Shown piece after piece: positions 5,750-13,126 of a DNA stretch of 18,362 nt (position 1 is its first letter; the number at the start of each line of letters is the position of its first letter). The DNA comes from DATBFX01 sp034667245 (GTDB lineage: Bacteria; Chloroflexota; Chloroflexia; Thermomicrobiales; UBA6265). The notes beneath the pieces are model-generated. The model made no database searches. It was not told where the DNA came from and was given only the letters and a program-made list of their open reading frames with translations. A program made the position numbers and the translations under genes. Where the stretch lies: contig JAXDKI010000136.1 in assembly GCA_034667245.1 (NCBI GenBank), positions 1 through 18,362 of the forward strand, in the 5' to 3' direction.

Positions 5750-7867
5750 ATGGACAGAGACCTGAGACTCGCCGCCCGGGCGTTCCTCATCCTTCTTGCC
5801 CTCGCTGACGCGGCGATCGTCTCGGCACTGCTGGTGCGGGGTGCGCCGCCGACGTCGTGGGACGCTATCGTGGCCGTGGCGCTCGCCGGTCTCCTGGCCG
5901 CATCCTTTCGCCGGCCGCTGCCGTTCGGGCAGCACGCGCACCTCACACTGGACACGGCGATTGTCCTGGCGGCGGCGCTCATCCTCCCCGCTGGTCCAGC
6001 GGTCCTCGTGGCGGGAATTGGGCCGCTGCTGGCCAACCTGCCGAGGAGGGCGGACTGGAGCCAGGCCGGCTTCAACGCGGCGCAAACCGCACTTCAAGGA
6101 GCGGTTGGGGTAGGAGTCCTGGCGGCTGGAGGGTGGGACCGTGCCGACCCGTTCGCCGGTGCCGCGTTCCTGGTAGTCGTGCCGCTGGCCGGGTGTGCGA
6201 TGCACATTGTCAACGCACTTGCTGTCGCGACGATCCTTGCGCTGGACGATCGGACGGCCTGGTGGCCGACCTGGCGGCAGCTAGTGGTCCTGGACCGAAC
6301 CGAGGCGAGCGGTTACCTCGCCCAATGGGGTCTGGGGCTCCTGGCTGTGGTGGTCGCCGACGGGCACGCCTGGGCACTTGCTCTCCTTGCCCTGCCAGGT
6401 GGTGTGGTCTTTGGCGCCCTCGACCGGCACACTCGATTGCGGTTGCGCGCCGAGGAGCGGCTGGTCCATCAGGCCTATCACGACCCGCTCACCGGGTTGC
6501 CGAATCGGGCGCGGTTCGCCGAGCGGCTCGATGCCGCGCTGGCGACCGCGGCAGATCAACCCGACGCTGTGGCTGTGCTCTTCCTTGACCTCGATCGGTT
6601 CAAGTTGATCAACGATACCCTCGGTCACGCCGCCGGCGACGCGCTCCTCGTCGAGGTCGCGACTCGCCTGCGCGCGTGCGTCCGGCCCGGCGACACCGTT
6701 GCACGCCTTGGCGGCGATGAGTTCATCGTCCTGCTGGAGCGGGATGGGAACGCGATCGAGGCGGTGCGCGTCGCCGAGCGCGTCGCGGCGGCGATGGCTG
6801 CCCCCGTCCGGCTTGGCGAGCGCGACATCACGGTGTCGACGAGCATCGGTATCGCCCGGCCAACACCGGGGAACGGAAGCAGTGGTGACGTGCTGCGTGA
6901 CGCGGACGTGGCGCTGTACCAGGCCAAAGACGCGGGGCGGGGGCGCTACGCGGTGTTTGACCCTGCATCGGGGGCGGCCGCGCGTGAACGGCTGGCGATC
7001 GAGGCGGACCTCCGGCGCGCCCTCGAGTGGGGCGGGCTGCGGCTGGCATTCCAGCCGAAGGTGGACCTTGCGACCGGTCGAGTGACGGCGGTCGAGGCAC
7101 TGCTCCGGTGGGATCGTCCGGGATACGGCGAGGTCGGTCCGGACGCGTTCCTGCCGGTCGCGGACGAAGCCGGGCTCGCCCCCTCCCTCGGGCGATGGGT
7201 CTTGGCGGAGGCCTGCAAGGTCGCTCGGACGTGGGAGGGGGCGCCGTGGGGAGGACCGCCCGTCAGCGTGAACCTGTCGGAGCGGCAGTTGCGCGACCCC
7301 GCGCTTGTCGCCGACGTGGAAGGCGCGTTGGCCTTGTCCGGATTGGACGGCACGCGGCTGCAACTGGAGGTGGCCGAAAGCGCGGCGATGAAGGACGTCG
7401 AGGGAGTGATCGCCACGCTGCAGCGGCTGCGCGCGGTGGGCGTACGGGCCGTCCTCGACGACTTCGGCACAGGCCATGCGAACCTCGCCGCATTGGGGCG
7501 CTTGCCGGTCGACGCCCTGCAGCTGGACCGGTCGTTTGTGGCGGACCTTGCCGTCAGCCATGAGGCGCGGGCGATCGTCCGCGCGGTGATGGGACTGGCG
7601 GGTGGGCTGCGCCTGGCCGTCGTCGCCGAAGGGGTCGAGACGCCGGAACAGCTTGCCCTGCTCCGGTCTTGGGGCTGCGACGCCGCCCAGGGCGAACTCT
7701 TCGCGTCTCCGGCGTCAGGGGAGGCAGTCGCGGCACTGGTCCTGGCCGATCTGGGTCCGAATGGTTCGATCGAGACGACGGACCTCGACATTGCCAGAGT
7801 AACGGAGCAGGTGGAGGCAGGAATCATTCCGACCGCGCCCGAACTCGTGGCTGGTGTTCCACGCTAG
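5750..7867 (+). CDS. Membrane GGDEF-EAL dual-domain cyclic-di-GMP protein
   Basis: The 705-residue protein has a membrane module (about 1-225), a GGDEF domain and an EAL domain. The GGDEF domain opens with DPLTGLPNR (from 245) and keeps G-G-D-E-F at 321-325 with an RxxD product-inhibition site five residues before it, so it should make cyclic-di-GMP under feedback control. The EAL domain keeps the catalytic Glu at 449, VSVNLS, LEVAES, DDFGTG, AEGVET and AQGELF. The lysine of the usual LKIDRSF is Gln591 (LQLDRSF), which should weaken or abolish hydrolysis. GAGGGG precedes the ATG. It is co-transcribed with the HD-GYP gene 12 bp upstream. Confidence 0.92.
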   Translation: MDRDLRLAARAFLILLALADAAIVSALLVRGAPPTSWDAIVAVALAGLLAASFRRPLPFGQHAHLTLDTAIVLAAALILPAGPAVLVAGIGPLLANLPRRADWSQAGFNAAQTALQGAVGVGVLAAGGWDRADPFAGAAFLVVVPLAGCAMHIVNALAVATILALDDRTAWWPTWRQLVVLDRTEASGYLAQWGLGLLAVVVADGHAWALALLALPGGVVFGALDRHTRLRLRAEERLVHQAYHDPLTGLPNRARFAERLDAALATAADQPDAVAVLFLDLDRFKLINDTLGHAAGDALLVEVATRLRACVRPGDTVARLGGDEFIVLLERDGNAIEAVRVAERVAAAMAAPVRLGERDITVSTSIGIARPTPGNGSSGDVLRDADVALYQAKDAGRGRYAVFDPASGAAARERLAIEADLRRALEWGGLRLAFQPKVDLATGRVTAVEALLRWDRPGYGEVGPDAFLPVADEAGLAPSLGRWVLAEACKVARTWEGAPWGGPPVSVNLSERQLRDPALVADVEGALALSGLDGTRLQLEVAESAAMKDVEGVIATLQRLRAVGVRAVLDDFGTGHANLAALGRLPVDALQLDRSFVADLAVSHEARAIVRAVMGLAGGLRLAVVAEGVETPEQLALLRSWGCDAAQGELFASPASGEAVAALVLADLGPNGSIETTDLDIARVTEQVEAGIIPTAPELVAGVPR

Positions 7868-7948
7868 AGGCAGGCCGCCAGCGGTCCAGCGGCGCTGACG
7901 CACTCTCGTCCTCATTGCTTCCCCGAATGCGGAAATGTCGGTCTGTGC

Positions 7949-7970
7949 GTTCCCGAATTGAAAAGGGAAC
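7949..7970 (+). terminator. Hairpin after the GGDEF-EAL gene
   Basis: GTTCCC (7949-7954) pairs perfectly with GGGAAC (7965-7970) across a 10-nt A-rich loop, about 80 nt after the stop at 7867. No T-run follows, so the call rests on position. The gap of 343 bp to coxS otherwise holds the cox promoter and leader described next, and no gene. Confidence 0.35.
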
Positions 7971-8008
7971 ACGGTGGTCGTCCTCCAAGTGCCATCACTT
8001 TCTTGCAC

Positions 8009-8041
8009 GTTGCAGACAACCGCGGGAGGCGGCGATATACT
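8009..8041 (+). promoter_or_regulatory. Putative cox promoter with small inverted repeat
   Basis: TATACT at 8036-8041 is a good -10. TTGCAG (8011-8016) lies 19 bp upstream, longer than ideal, and is part of GTTG-CAGA-CAAC (8009-8020), a small inverted repeat that could be an activator or repressor site. The start of transcription would fall near 8048, leaving a leader of about 160 nt before coxS. Confidence 0.4.
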
Positions 8042-8128
8042 CACAGGGCTGAGTCAGGGTGTGGTCGCCGGACGAGATGGTCCCCGTGGGATCTCTGGGT
8101 TTGAGGCCGCGTCGCCCTGAGACATTGC

Positions 8129-8181
8129 GTCGCCTCGCCCGACCGGTGCTTTGCGCCGGCTCAGGCGAGATGGGTGGCGAC
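8129..8181 (+). promoter_or_regulatory. Structured 5' leader of coxS
   Basis: CCGGTGC (8143-8149) and GCGCCGG (8153-8159) form a seven-pair hairpin with one G-T pair and a TTT loop. CTCGCC (8134-8139) and GGCGAG (8164-8169) enclose it. Alternatively GTCGCC (8129-8134) can pair with GGCGAC (8176-8181). The ribosome binding site of coxS starts 13 nt later. The structure might be a regulatory leader, but I cannot match it to the molybdenum-cofactor RNA motif by eye. Confidence 0.35.
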
Positions 8182-8210
8182 TTGCAGGAGTGGAAGGAGC
8201 GGAAACGAGT

Positions 8211-8702
8211 ATGGCGGACACGGTGACGGCCCCCGCGAAGGTCGCGATCTCGGTCACGGTCAATGGTCGGAAGCACTCGGCAGAGGTCGAGCCGCGGACG
8301 CTGCTCGTCCACTTCCTGCGCGAGACGCTCGGGCTGACCGGGACTCACGTCGGCTGCGACACCAGCAACTGCGGTGCCTGCGTCGTTCACCTCAACGGCG
8401 AGGGGGTCAAGAGCTGCACCATCCTCGCGGTTCAGGCGGACGGCGCAGAGGTCCTGACGATCGAGGGACTGGCGCAGGACGGAAAGCTCCACGCGATGCA
8501 GGAAGGGTTCTGGGAGAAGCACGGGTTGCAGTGCGGCTATTGCACGCCGGGTATGATCATGGCCGGCGTCTCCCTCCTCGATCGCAACCCGAACCCGAGC
8601 GACGAGGAGATTCGGCACGCCCTCGAGGGCAACCTCTGCCGCTGCACCGGTTACCAGAACATCGTCGAGGCGATCAAGTACGCGGCCGCGAACGCAGGGT
8701 GA
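8211..8702 (+). CDS. coxS: CO dehydrogenase-like small subunit, [2Fe-2S] protein
   Basis: This 163-residue protein carries the two [2Fe-2S] clusters that pass electrons from the molybdenum site to FAD in xanthine-oxidase-family enzymes. The N-terminal plant-ferredoxin-type cluster uses Cys49, Cys54, Cys57 and Cys69. The C-terminal four-helix cluster uses Cys108 and Cys111 (CGYC) with Cys143 and Cys145 (CRC). All eight are present and length is normal. ATG 8211 follows AAGGAG at 11 nt; a GTG at 8151 in frame would add 20 residues unlike the family. It is first in the S-L-M operon, the order typical of form II enzymes. It should be cytosolic or loosely associated with the membrane. Confidence 0.96.
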   Translation: MADTVTAPAKVAISVTVNGRKHSAEVEPRTLLVHFLRETLGLTGTHVGCDTSNCGACVVHLNGEGVKSCTILAVQADGAEVLTIEGLAQDGKLHAMQEGFWEKHGLQCGYCTPGMIMAGVSLLDRNPNPSDEEIRHALEGNLCRCTGYQNIVEAIKYAAANAG

Positions 8703-8784
8703 CGAGTGGCAAGTTGCAAGTTGCAAGTGACAAGTTGTGCGCGATCGGTTACCAGCGCGCCGCTTGTCACTTGACACTCGTCAC
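8699..8784 (+). repeat. Heptamer repeats and nested inverted repeat between coxS and coxL
   Basis: Four tandem heptamers occupy 8710-8737: CAAGTTG in the first, second and fourth places, CAAGTGA in the third. CAAGTGACAAG (8724-8734) is exactly inverted at 8763-8773. GTGACGAGTG (8699-8708), which includes the coxS stop codon, is exactly inverted at 8775-8784. The transcript should fold into a long hairpin ending about 15 nt before the coxL ribosome binding site. Confidence 0.75.
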
Positions 8785-8810
8785 GTGCAGCTCAGGACGG
8801 GAGGACGTGC

Positions 8811-11189
8811 ATGGTTGCAACGGCTGAAGCACCGCAGAAGATGGTCGGACAGGCGATCAAGCGGCGCGAAGATCCGCGGCTGATCACCGGTGCCGGCAAT
8901 TACCTCGACGACGTCAGGCTGCCCGGGTTGTCGTACGCCGCGCTCGTTCGCTCGCCCCACGCGCACGCGAAGATCAAGGGGATAGACACGAGCGCCGCGG
9001 CAGGGATGCCCGGTGTGCTTGGCGTCTTTACGGGCGACGACTTTATGGACCTCAATCCGCTGCCGGCGGCATGGCAGGCAGGCGGTGTCAAGAACAACGC
9101 GGTCACGCCGCGCGTCCTGGCGGTGAAGGAAGTCCATCAGGCCGGTGATCCGGTGGCAGTCGTCGTTGCCGATTCGCTCGTCCAAGCGAGGGACGCCGCC
9201 GAGGCGGTGGTCGTCGATTGGGAGCCCTTGCCGGCGGTCGTCGACGCCAAGAAGGCGACGCAGCCCGGTGCACCGCAGCTCCACGAAGAGGCGCCGAACA
9301 ATATCGTCCTCGAGTGGTCCTGTGGCAAGGATGCGGCGACGGTCGATGCCGCGCTGGCGAATGCGGAAGTACGCGTAAGCCAGCACCTGATCAACCAGCG
9401 CCTGATTCCAACCCCCCTGGAGCCGCGCGGCTCGATCGGACGGTACGATCCCGGCACGGGCGACTACACGCTGTGGTCGACGTCGCAGGCGCCGCACGTG
9501 CATCGGTTGCTCCTGGCCGCCTTCGTGCTTGGCGTACCGGAGCAGAAGATCCGCGTCATCGCGCCAAACATCGGCGGCGGATTCGGTTGCAAGATCTTCG
9601 TTTACTACGACATGGCGCTGGTGCTTGCGCTGTCGCGGAAGCTCGGGCGGCCGGTCAAGTTCTTCGAGGACCGCTCGGAGAACTACCTGACGACGACCCA
9701 CGGTCGCGATCACATCACCGACGTCGAGGTGGGCGCGACCAAAGACGGCAAGATCACGGCGCTGAAGGTCAACACCTACGCGAACCTCGGCGCCTACTTC
9801 TCGACGATCGCCGCCGGGATCCCGACCACGCTCTACGGCCGGATGATCGCCGGTTGCTACAAGATCCCGGACATCCACGTGCACGTCACCGCGACCTACA
9901 CCAACACCGCGATGGTCGACGCCTATCGTGGGGCGGGGCGGCCGGAAGCGGCGTTCGTGATTGAGCGGGTCTGCGACCTTGTTGCAGGCGCGACTGGGCT
10001 CGATGCGGCGGAGGTGCGGCGGCGGAACTTCATCCAGCCGGCGGACTTCCCGTACAACACCGGTATCGGCATGCTCCCGTACGACAGCGGGAACTACGAG
10101 CCGGCGCTCGACAAGGCGCTGGAGAACGTCGGCTACGCCGGGCTCCGCAAGGAGCAGGAGGCCCGACGCGGCCGGGGCGACAGCAAGCTGCTCGGGATCG
10201 GTCTCTCGTCGTACGTCGAGGTCTGCGGCGTGGCGCCGTCGAAGTGGATCGGGCTCCCCGGCGAAGGCTGGGGCGCGGGACTCTGGGAAAGCGCCAACGT
10301 CAAGGTCCACCTGACCGGGAAGGTTGTGGTTACGACCGGTTCCCTGCCCCACGGTCAGGGGCACGAGACGACCTTTGCGCAGCTCGTGTCCGACGAACTC
10401 GGGGTGCCGTACGACGACATTACGGTGGAGCACTCCGACACCCAGTCGGCGCCGTTCGGGTTCGGCAGCTATGGCAGCCGGTCGCTCGCCGTGGGTGGCA
10501 CCGCTATCTACAAGAGCACCGGGAAGGTGCGCGACAAGGCGATCAAGCTGGCGGCGCACATGCTCGAGGCGGCGGAGGAGGACATCGTCTGGGAGAACGG
10601 CAAGGCCTACGTCAAGGGCTCGCCGGACGCCGCCAAGACGATTCAAGAGATCGCCCTCGCCGCACACGTCGCGTATGACCTGCCCGCGGGGATGGAGCCG
10701 TTCCTCGACGAGACGACGTACTACGATCCGCCCAACTGCACCTTCCCGTTCGGCACGCACATCTGCGTCGTCGAGGTCGATAAGGAGACCGGCGAGATCG
10801 GCCTCCTGCGCTACGTCGCGGTCGACGATGTCGGCAACGTCGTCAATCCGCTGATCGTCGACGGACAGGTACATGGCGGGATCGCCCAGGGACTGGCCCA
10901 GGCCCTCTACGAGGGGGCGCATTATGACGACGATGGGCAACTCGTGACCGGGACGCTCAACGACTATGCGATTCCAAAGGCCCACATGGTTCCGACGTAC
11001 GAACTCGACCGGACGGTGACGCCGTCGCCGGTCAACCCGATGGGTGTCAAAGGGGCGGGCGAGGCCGGGACGATCGCCTCGACGCCGGCCGTCGCCAACG
11101 CCGTCATCGACGCCGTCTCGCACCTCGGGATCAAGCACATCGACATGCCGCTGACGCCGGAGAAGGTCTGGCGGGCGATCAACGGATAG
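8811..11189 (+). CDS. coxL: CO dehydrogenase-like large subunit, molybdenum hydroxylase, form II
   Basis: The 792-residue protein is the molybdopterin catalytic subunit. It has GGGFGCK (255-261), part of the cofactor-binding region, and a GAGE motif with the catalytic Glu at 751 near the C-terminus. The active-site loop reads AYRGAGR (371-377), the form II signature. Form I enzymes, the proven high-affinity CO dehydrogenases, have AYxCSFR with a copper-binding Cys that is missing here. CO oxidation is therefore possible but not assured; another purine or aldehyde-type substrate is also possible. The ATG at 8811 has GGGAGG 6 nt upstream. It lies 108 bp after coxS in an apparent operon. The MCD cofactor would come from maturation genes not in this window. 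Confidence 0.95.
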   Translation: MVATAEAPQKMVGQAIKRREDPRLITGAGNYLDDVRLPGLSYAALVRSPHAHAKIKGIDTSAAAGMPGVLGVFTGDDFMDLNPLPAAWQAGGVKNNAVTPRVLAVKEVHQAGDPVAVVVADSLVQARDAAEAVVVDWEPLPAVVDAKKATQPGAPQLHEEAPNNIVLEWSCGKDAATVDAALANAEVRVSQHLINQRLIPTPLEPRGSIGRYDPGTGDYTLWSTSQAPHVHRLLLAAFVLGVPEQKIRVIAPNIGGGFGCKIFVYYDMALVLALSRKLGRPVKFFEDRSENYLTTTHGRDHITDVEVGATKDGKITALKVNTYANLGAYFSTIAAGIPTTLYGRMIAGCYKIPDIHVHVTATYTNTAMVDAYRGAGRPEAAFVIERVCDLVAGATGLDAAEVRRRNFIQPADFPYNTGIGMLPYDSGNYEPALDKALENVGYAGLRKEQEARRGRGDSKLLGIGLSSYVEVCGVAPSKWIGLPGEGWGAGLWESANVKVHLTGKVVVTTGSLPHGQGHETTFAQLVSDELGVPYDDITVEHSDTQSAPFGFGSYGSRSLAVGGTAIYKSTGKVRDKAIKLAAHMLEAAEEDIVWENGKAYVKGSPDAAKTIQEIALAAHVAYDLPAGMEPFLDETTYYDPPNCTFPFGTHICVVEVDKETGEIGLLRYVAVDDVGNVVNPLIVDGQVHGGIAQGLAQALYEGAHYDDDGQLVTGTLNDYAIPKAHMVPTYELDRTVTPSPVNPMGVKGAGEAGTIASTPAVANAVIDAVSHLGIKHIDMPLTPEKVWRAING

Positions 11190-11254
11190 TAGGCAGAGGG
11201 CAGTAGGCAGCGGGCAGAGAAGAACGCTATTTCGTGTCGTCTGCCGTCTGCCTG
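11190..11254 (+). repeat. Heptamer repeats with inverted copies between coxL and coxM
   Basis: Four tandem heptamers of the form NRGGCAG fill 11190-11217 (TAGGCAG, AGGGCAG, TAGGCAG, CGGGCAG). Two inverted heptamers, CTGCCGT and CTGCCTG, follow at 11241-11254. The reverse complement of the latter matches the first two units at 12 of 14 positions. The arrangement parallels the coxS-coxL gap but with a different heptamer. Confidence 0.7.
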
Positions 11255-11280
11255 CAGCGAGCTTCGAGAAAGGAGCAGAC

Positions 11281-12144
11281 GTGTATCCAAGCCAGTTCGC
11301 GTATCACAGGCCGACCAGTGTGCAAGAGGCCGTCCGGTTGCTGGGAGCCGATCCCGAGGCCAAGGTGATGGCCGGAGGGCATTCGCTGCTGCCGGCAATG
11401 AAGCTGCGGCTCGCGAATCCGTCGGCGATCGTCGACATCGGGCGGATCGGCGGGTTGCGGGGGATCACCGTCAAGGGGGACGGCAGCGTCATCATTGGTG
11501 CGCTGACGACCTACCAGGATCTCCTCGATTCGACGGAGCTTCGTCAGTCGTACCCGATCGTCGCCGAGACTGCCAACGTCGTCGGCGATCCGCAGGTGCG
11601 CGTGCGCGGCACGATCGGTGGTTCCCTCGCCCACGCCGATCCTGCAGCGGACTTCACGGCGGTGATGCTGGCGCTCAACTGCGAGGTCACGGCGGCGGGT
11701 CCCAACGGCGAAAGCCAAATCGGGATCGACGATCTGTTCGTCGGTTTGCTGACGACGTCGCTCAATGCCGACGAGATCATCACCGCGATCAGACTGCCGA
11801 GCGCAGCCGGGCGGAAGGTCGGTCAGGCGTATGAGAAGCACGCCCATCCCGCCTCGGGCTACGCCGTCGTTGGGGTGGCGGCCGTGCTCGATCTGGACGG
11901 AGGAACCATCAGATCCGCCCGGATCGCCGTGACGGGTGCGCCCGACAAAGCGACGCGGGCGACGGCCGCCGAGCAAGCCCTGGCGGGCAAGCCGGCGACC
12001 GCCGATGCGATCGCTCAAGCCGCCGCCCAGGCGACTCAAGGGCTTGGCGAGCTCAACGGAGACACGTACGCCTCAGCGGAGTATCGGGGGCACCTCGTGC
12101 GCGTGCTCACGCGGCGAGCGCTGACGCGGGCCGCCGGTATCTGA
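11281..12144 (+). CDS. coxM: CO dehydrogenase-like medium subunit, FAD-binding
   Basis: The 287-residue protein binds the FAD that passes electrons from the [2Fe-2S] clusters to the respiratory chain. The family's FAD motifs are at 31-38 (AGGHSLLP) and 111-121 (TIGGSLAHADP), both in the expected places, and length is normal. It starts with GTG at 11281, placed 6 nt after AGGAG. It is the third gene of the S-L-M operon, ends the unit and is followed by a terminator at 12177. The C-terminal 100 residues form the usual CO_deh_flav_C domain. Confidence in the family is high; the substrate of the enzyme follows that of CoxL and is not certain. Confidence 0.95.
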   Translation: MYPSQFAYHRPTSVQEAVRLLGADPEAKVMAGGHSLLPAMKLRLANPSAIVDIGRIGGLRGITVKGDGSVIIGALTTYQDLLDSTELRQSYPIVAETANVVGDPQVRVRGTIGGSLAHADPAADFTAVMLALNCEVTAAGPNGESQIGIDDLFVGLLTTSLNADEIITAIRLPSAAGRKVGQAYEKHAHPASGYAVVGVAAVLDLDGGTIRSARIAVTGAPDKATRATAAEQALAGKPATADAIAQAAAQATQGLGELNGDTYASAEYRGHLVRVLTRRALTRAAGI

Positions 12145-12176
12145 TCAGGCGTTCCTTCGTGAACATGTGTAGGCGC

Positions 12177-12202
12177 GAGGCCCCGGAGTCATCCGGGGTC
12201 TC
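12177..12202 (+). terminator. Terminator-like hairpin after coxM
   Basis: An 11-pair stem, 12177-12187 with 12192-12202, contains CCCCGGA and TCCGGGG, one G-T pair and a GTCA loop. It is followed by a modest T-rich run (cgtctgtcttt). It lies 30 nt after the coxM stop and ahead of the converging GDPD gene, so it could act on both strands. Confidence 0.65.
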
Positions 12203-12358
12203 CGTCTGTCTTTCGGTGGTAGGTCTACGCTAATCGTTGAATCGTCCCCTCGCCGCTGCCCCGAAGATCCCGACCGCCTTCGTGGACACCGAGCCACGGC
12301 GATTCGTCATTGTCGAGGTCCAGCTCCTGATTAACTCCGAATCTGATGACGCTCACGT

Positions 12359-13036
12359 TCACGCTCTCAGTTCGGGCATGATCGACTCGGGTGCGTCGGT
12401 GCAGAGTCCGCAGGCGCCGAGATCGCGAGCCCGGACTGCTCCCGTAACGTCGTTGACTGTCCAAACGACGACGTTCAAGCCGGCTTCCGACAAACGGGCG
12501 ACGTTCTCGTCGGTATATGCCGCCACGTTAAGCGAGATCGCCGTTGCCCCAAGTTCCCTGGCGACCGTGAAGAGGGCGTCGGAGACGAAGCTGCTGAGCA
12601 ACCAGAGCTCGGCGTCGGGCGCGACTGCTCGGACCGCGCGCAGGACGTCCCAGTCGAACGAGGAGATCGCCCAGCGCGCGTCCGGATGACGGGCGAGGGC
12701 GGCCAACACCTCCCGTTCAATTCCACCTTGCTTGATTTCGATGTCGAGATGGACGCGATCGGCGACGAGGTCGAGGACCTCATGGAGGGTCGGGATATGC
12801 TCACCCTGACCGGCGTCGAGTTGCGACAGCGCGGCGAGTGGCAGCTCGTCGACGTTGCCTTGACCGTTGGTCGTGCGGGCGAGATTGCGGTCGTGGATGA
12901 CGACGGGGACCCGGTCGGCCGAGGCGTGGACGTCGAACTCGATGCCGTCGGCGCCGATCTCCAAGGCCCGGCGAAAGGCGCGGAGGGTGTTCTCGGGTTC
13001 GGTGGCCGAGGCGCCCCGGTGGGCGTAGATCAGCAT
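12359..13036 (-). CDS. Glycerophosphodiester phosphodiesterase (GDPD)
   Basis: The 225-residue protein has the single TIM-barrel GDPD domain, hydrolysing glycerophosphodiesters to glycerol-3-phosphate and an alcohol, with Ca2+ or Mg2+. The conserved His-Arg-Gly at 6-8 (HRGASATEPENT), metal-binding Glu33 and Asp35 (GIEFDVH) and His48-Asp49 (VIHDRN) are all present, and HLDIEIKQ supplies further metal ligands. There is no signal peptide, so it is cytosolic. The ATG at 13036 has AGGAGG at 7 nt upstream; the frame continues to 13087 but those residues overlap the hspR promoter and are rejected. It diverges from hspR with a 90-bp shared regulatory gap. It may recycle phospholipid head groups. Confidence 0.93.
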   Translation of the reverse strand: MLIYAHRGASATEPENTLRAFRRALEIGADGIEFDVHASADRVPVVIHDRNLARTTNGQGNVDELPLAALSQLDAGQGEHIPTLHEVLDLVADRVHLDIEIKQGGIEREVLAALARHPDARWAISSFDWDVLRAVRAVAPDAELWLLSSFVSDALFTVARELGATAISLNVAAYTDENVARLSEAGLNVVVWTVNDVTGAVRARDLGACGLCTDAPESIMPELRA

Positions 13037-13066
13037 CGTCCATCCTCCTTTGCACGCGGCTATCAG

Positions 13067-13097
13067 GGTTGACACGTTTCGTATCAACCTTTATACT
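13067..13097 (+). promoter_or_regulatory. hspR-clpB promoter with HAIR-like operator
   Basis: TTGACA (13069-13074) and TATACT (13092-13097) are spaced 17 bp, almost a perfect vegetative promoter. GGTTGA (13067-13072) and TCAACC (13084-13089) form an inverted repeat that covers the -35 and spacer. The inner TTGA-N11-TCAA has exactly the spacing of the HspR element CTTGAGT-N7-ACTCAAG. HspR bound here should block its own operon. Confidence 0.8.
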
Positions 13098-13126
13098 CGG
13101 CGTGACGAAAGTAGCGAGGTGAGGGA

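Noticed and set aside
4835..6205. 456-codon minus-strand frame opposite the HD-GYP/GGDEF junction
   Set aside because: Low-complexity Arg-rich translation with no domain; both plus-strand genes are clear.
8781..11138. 785-codon minus-strand open frame opposite coxL
   Set aside because: Same artefact; the plus strand encodes a full molybdenum hydroxylase with catalytic motifs in order.
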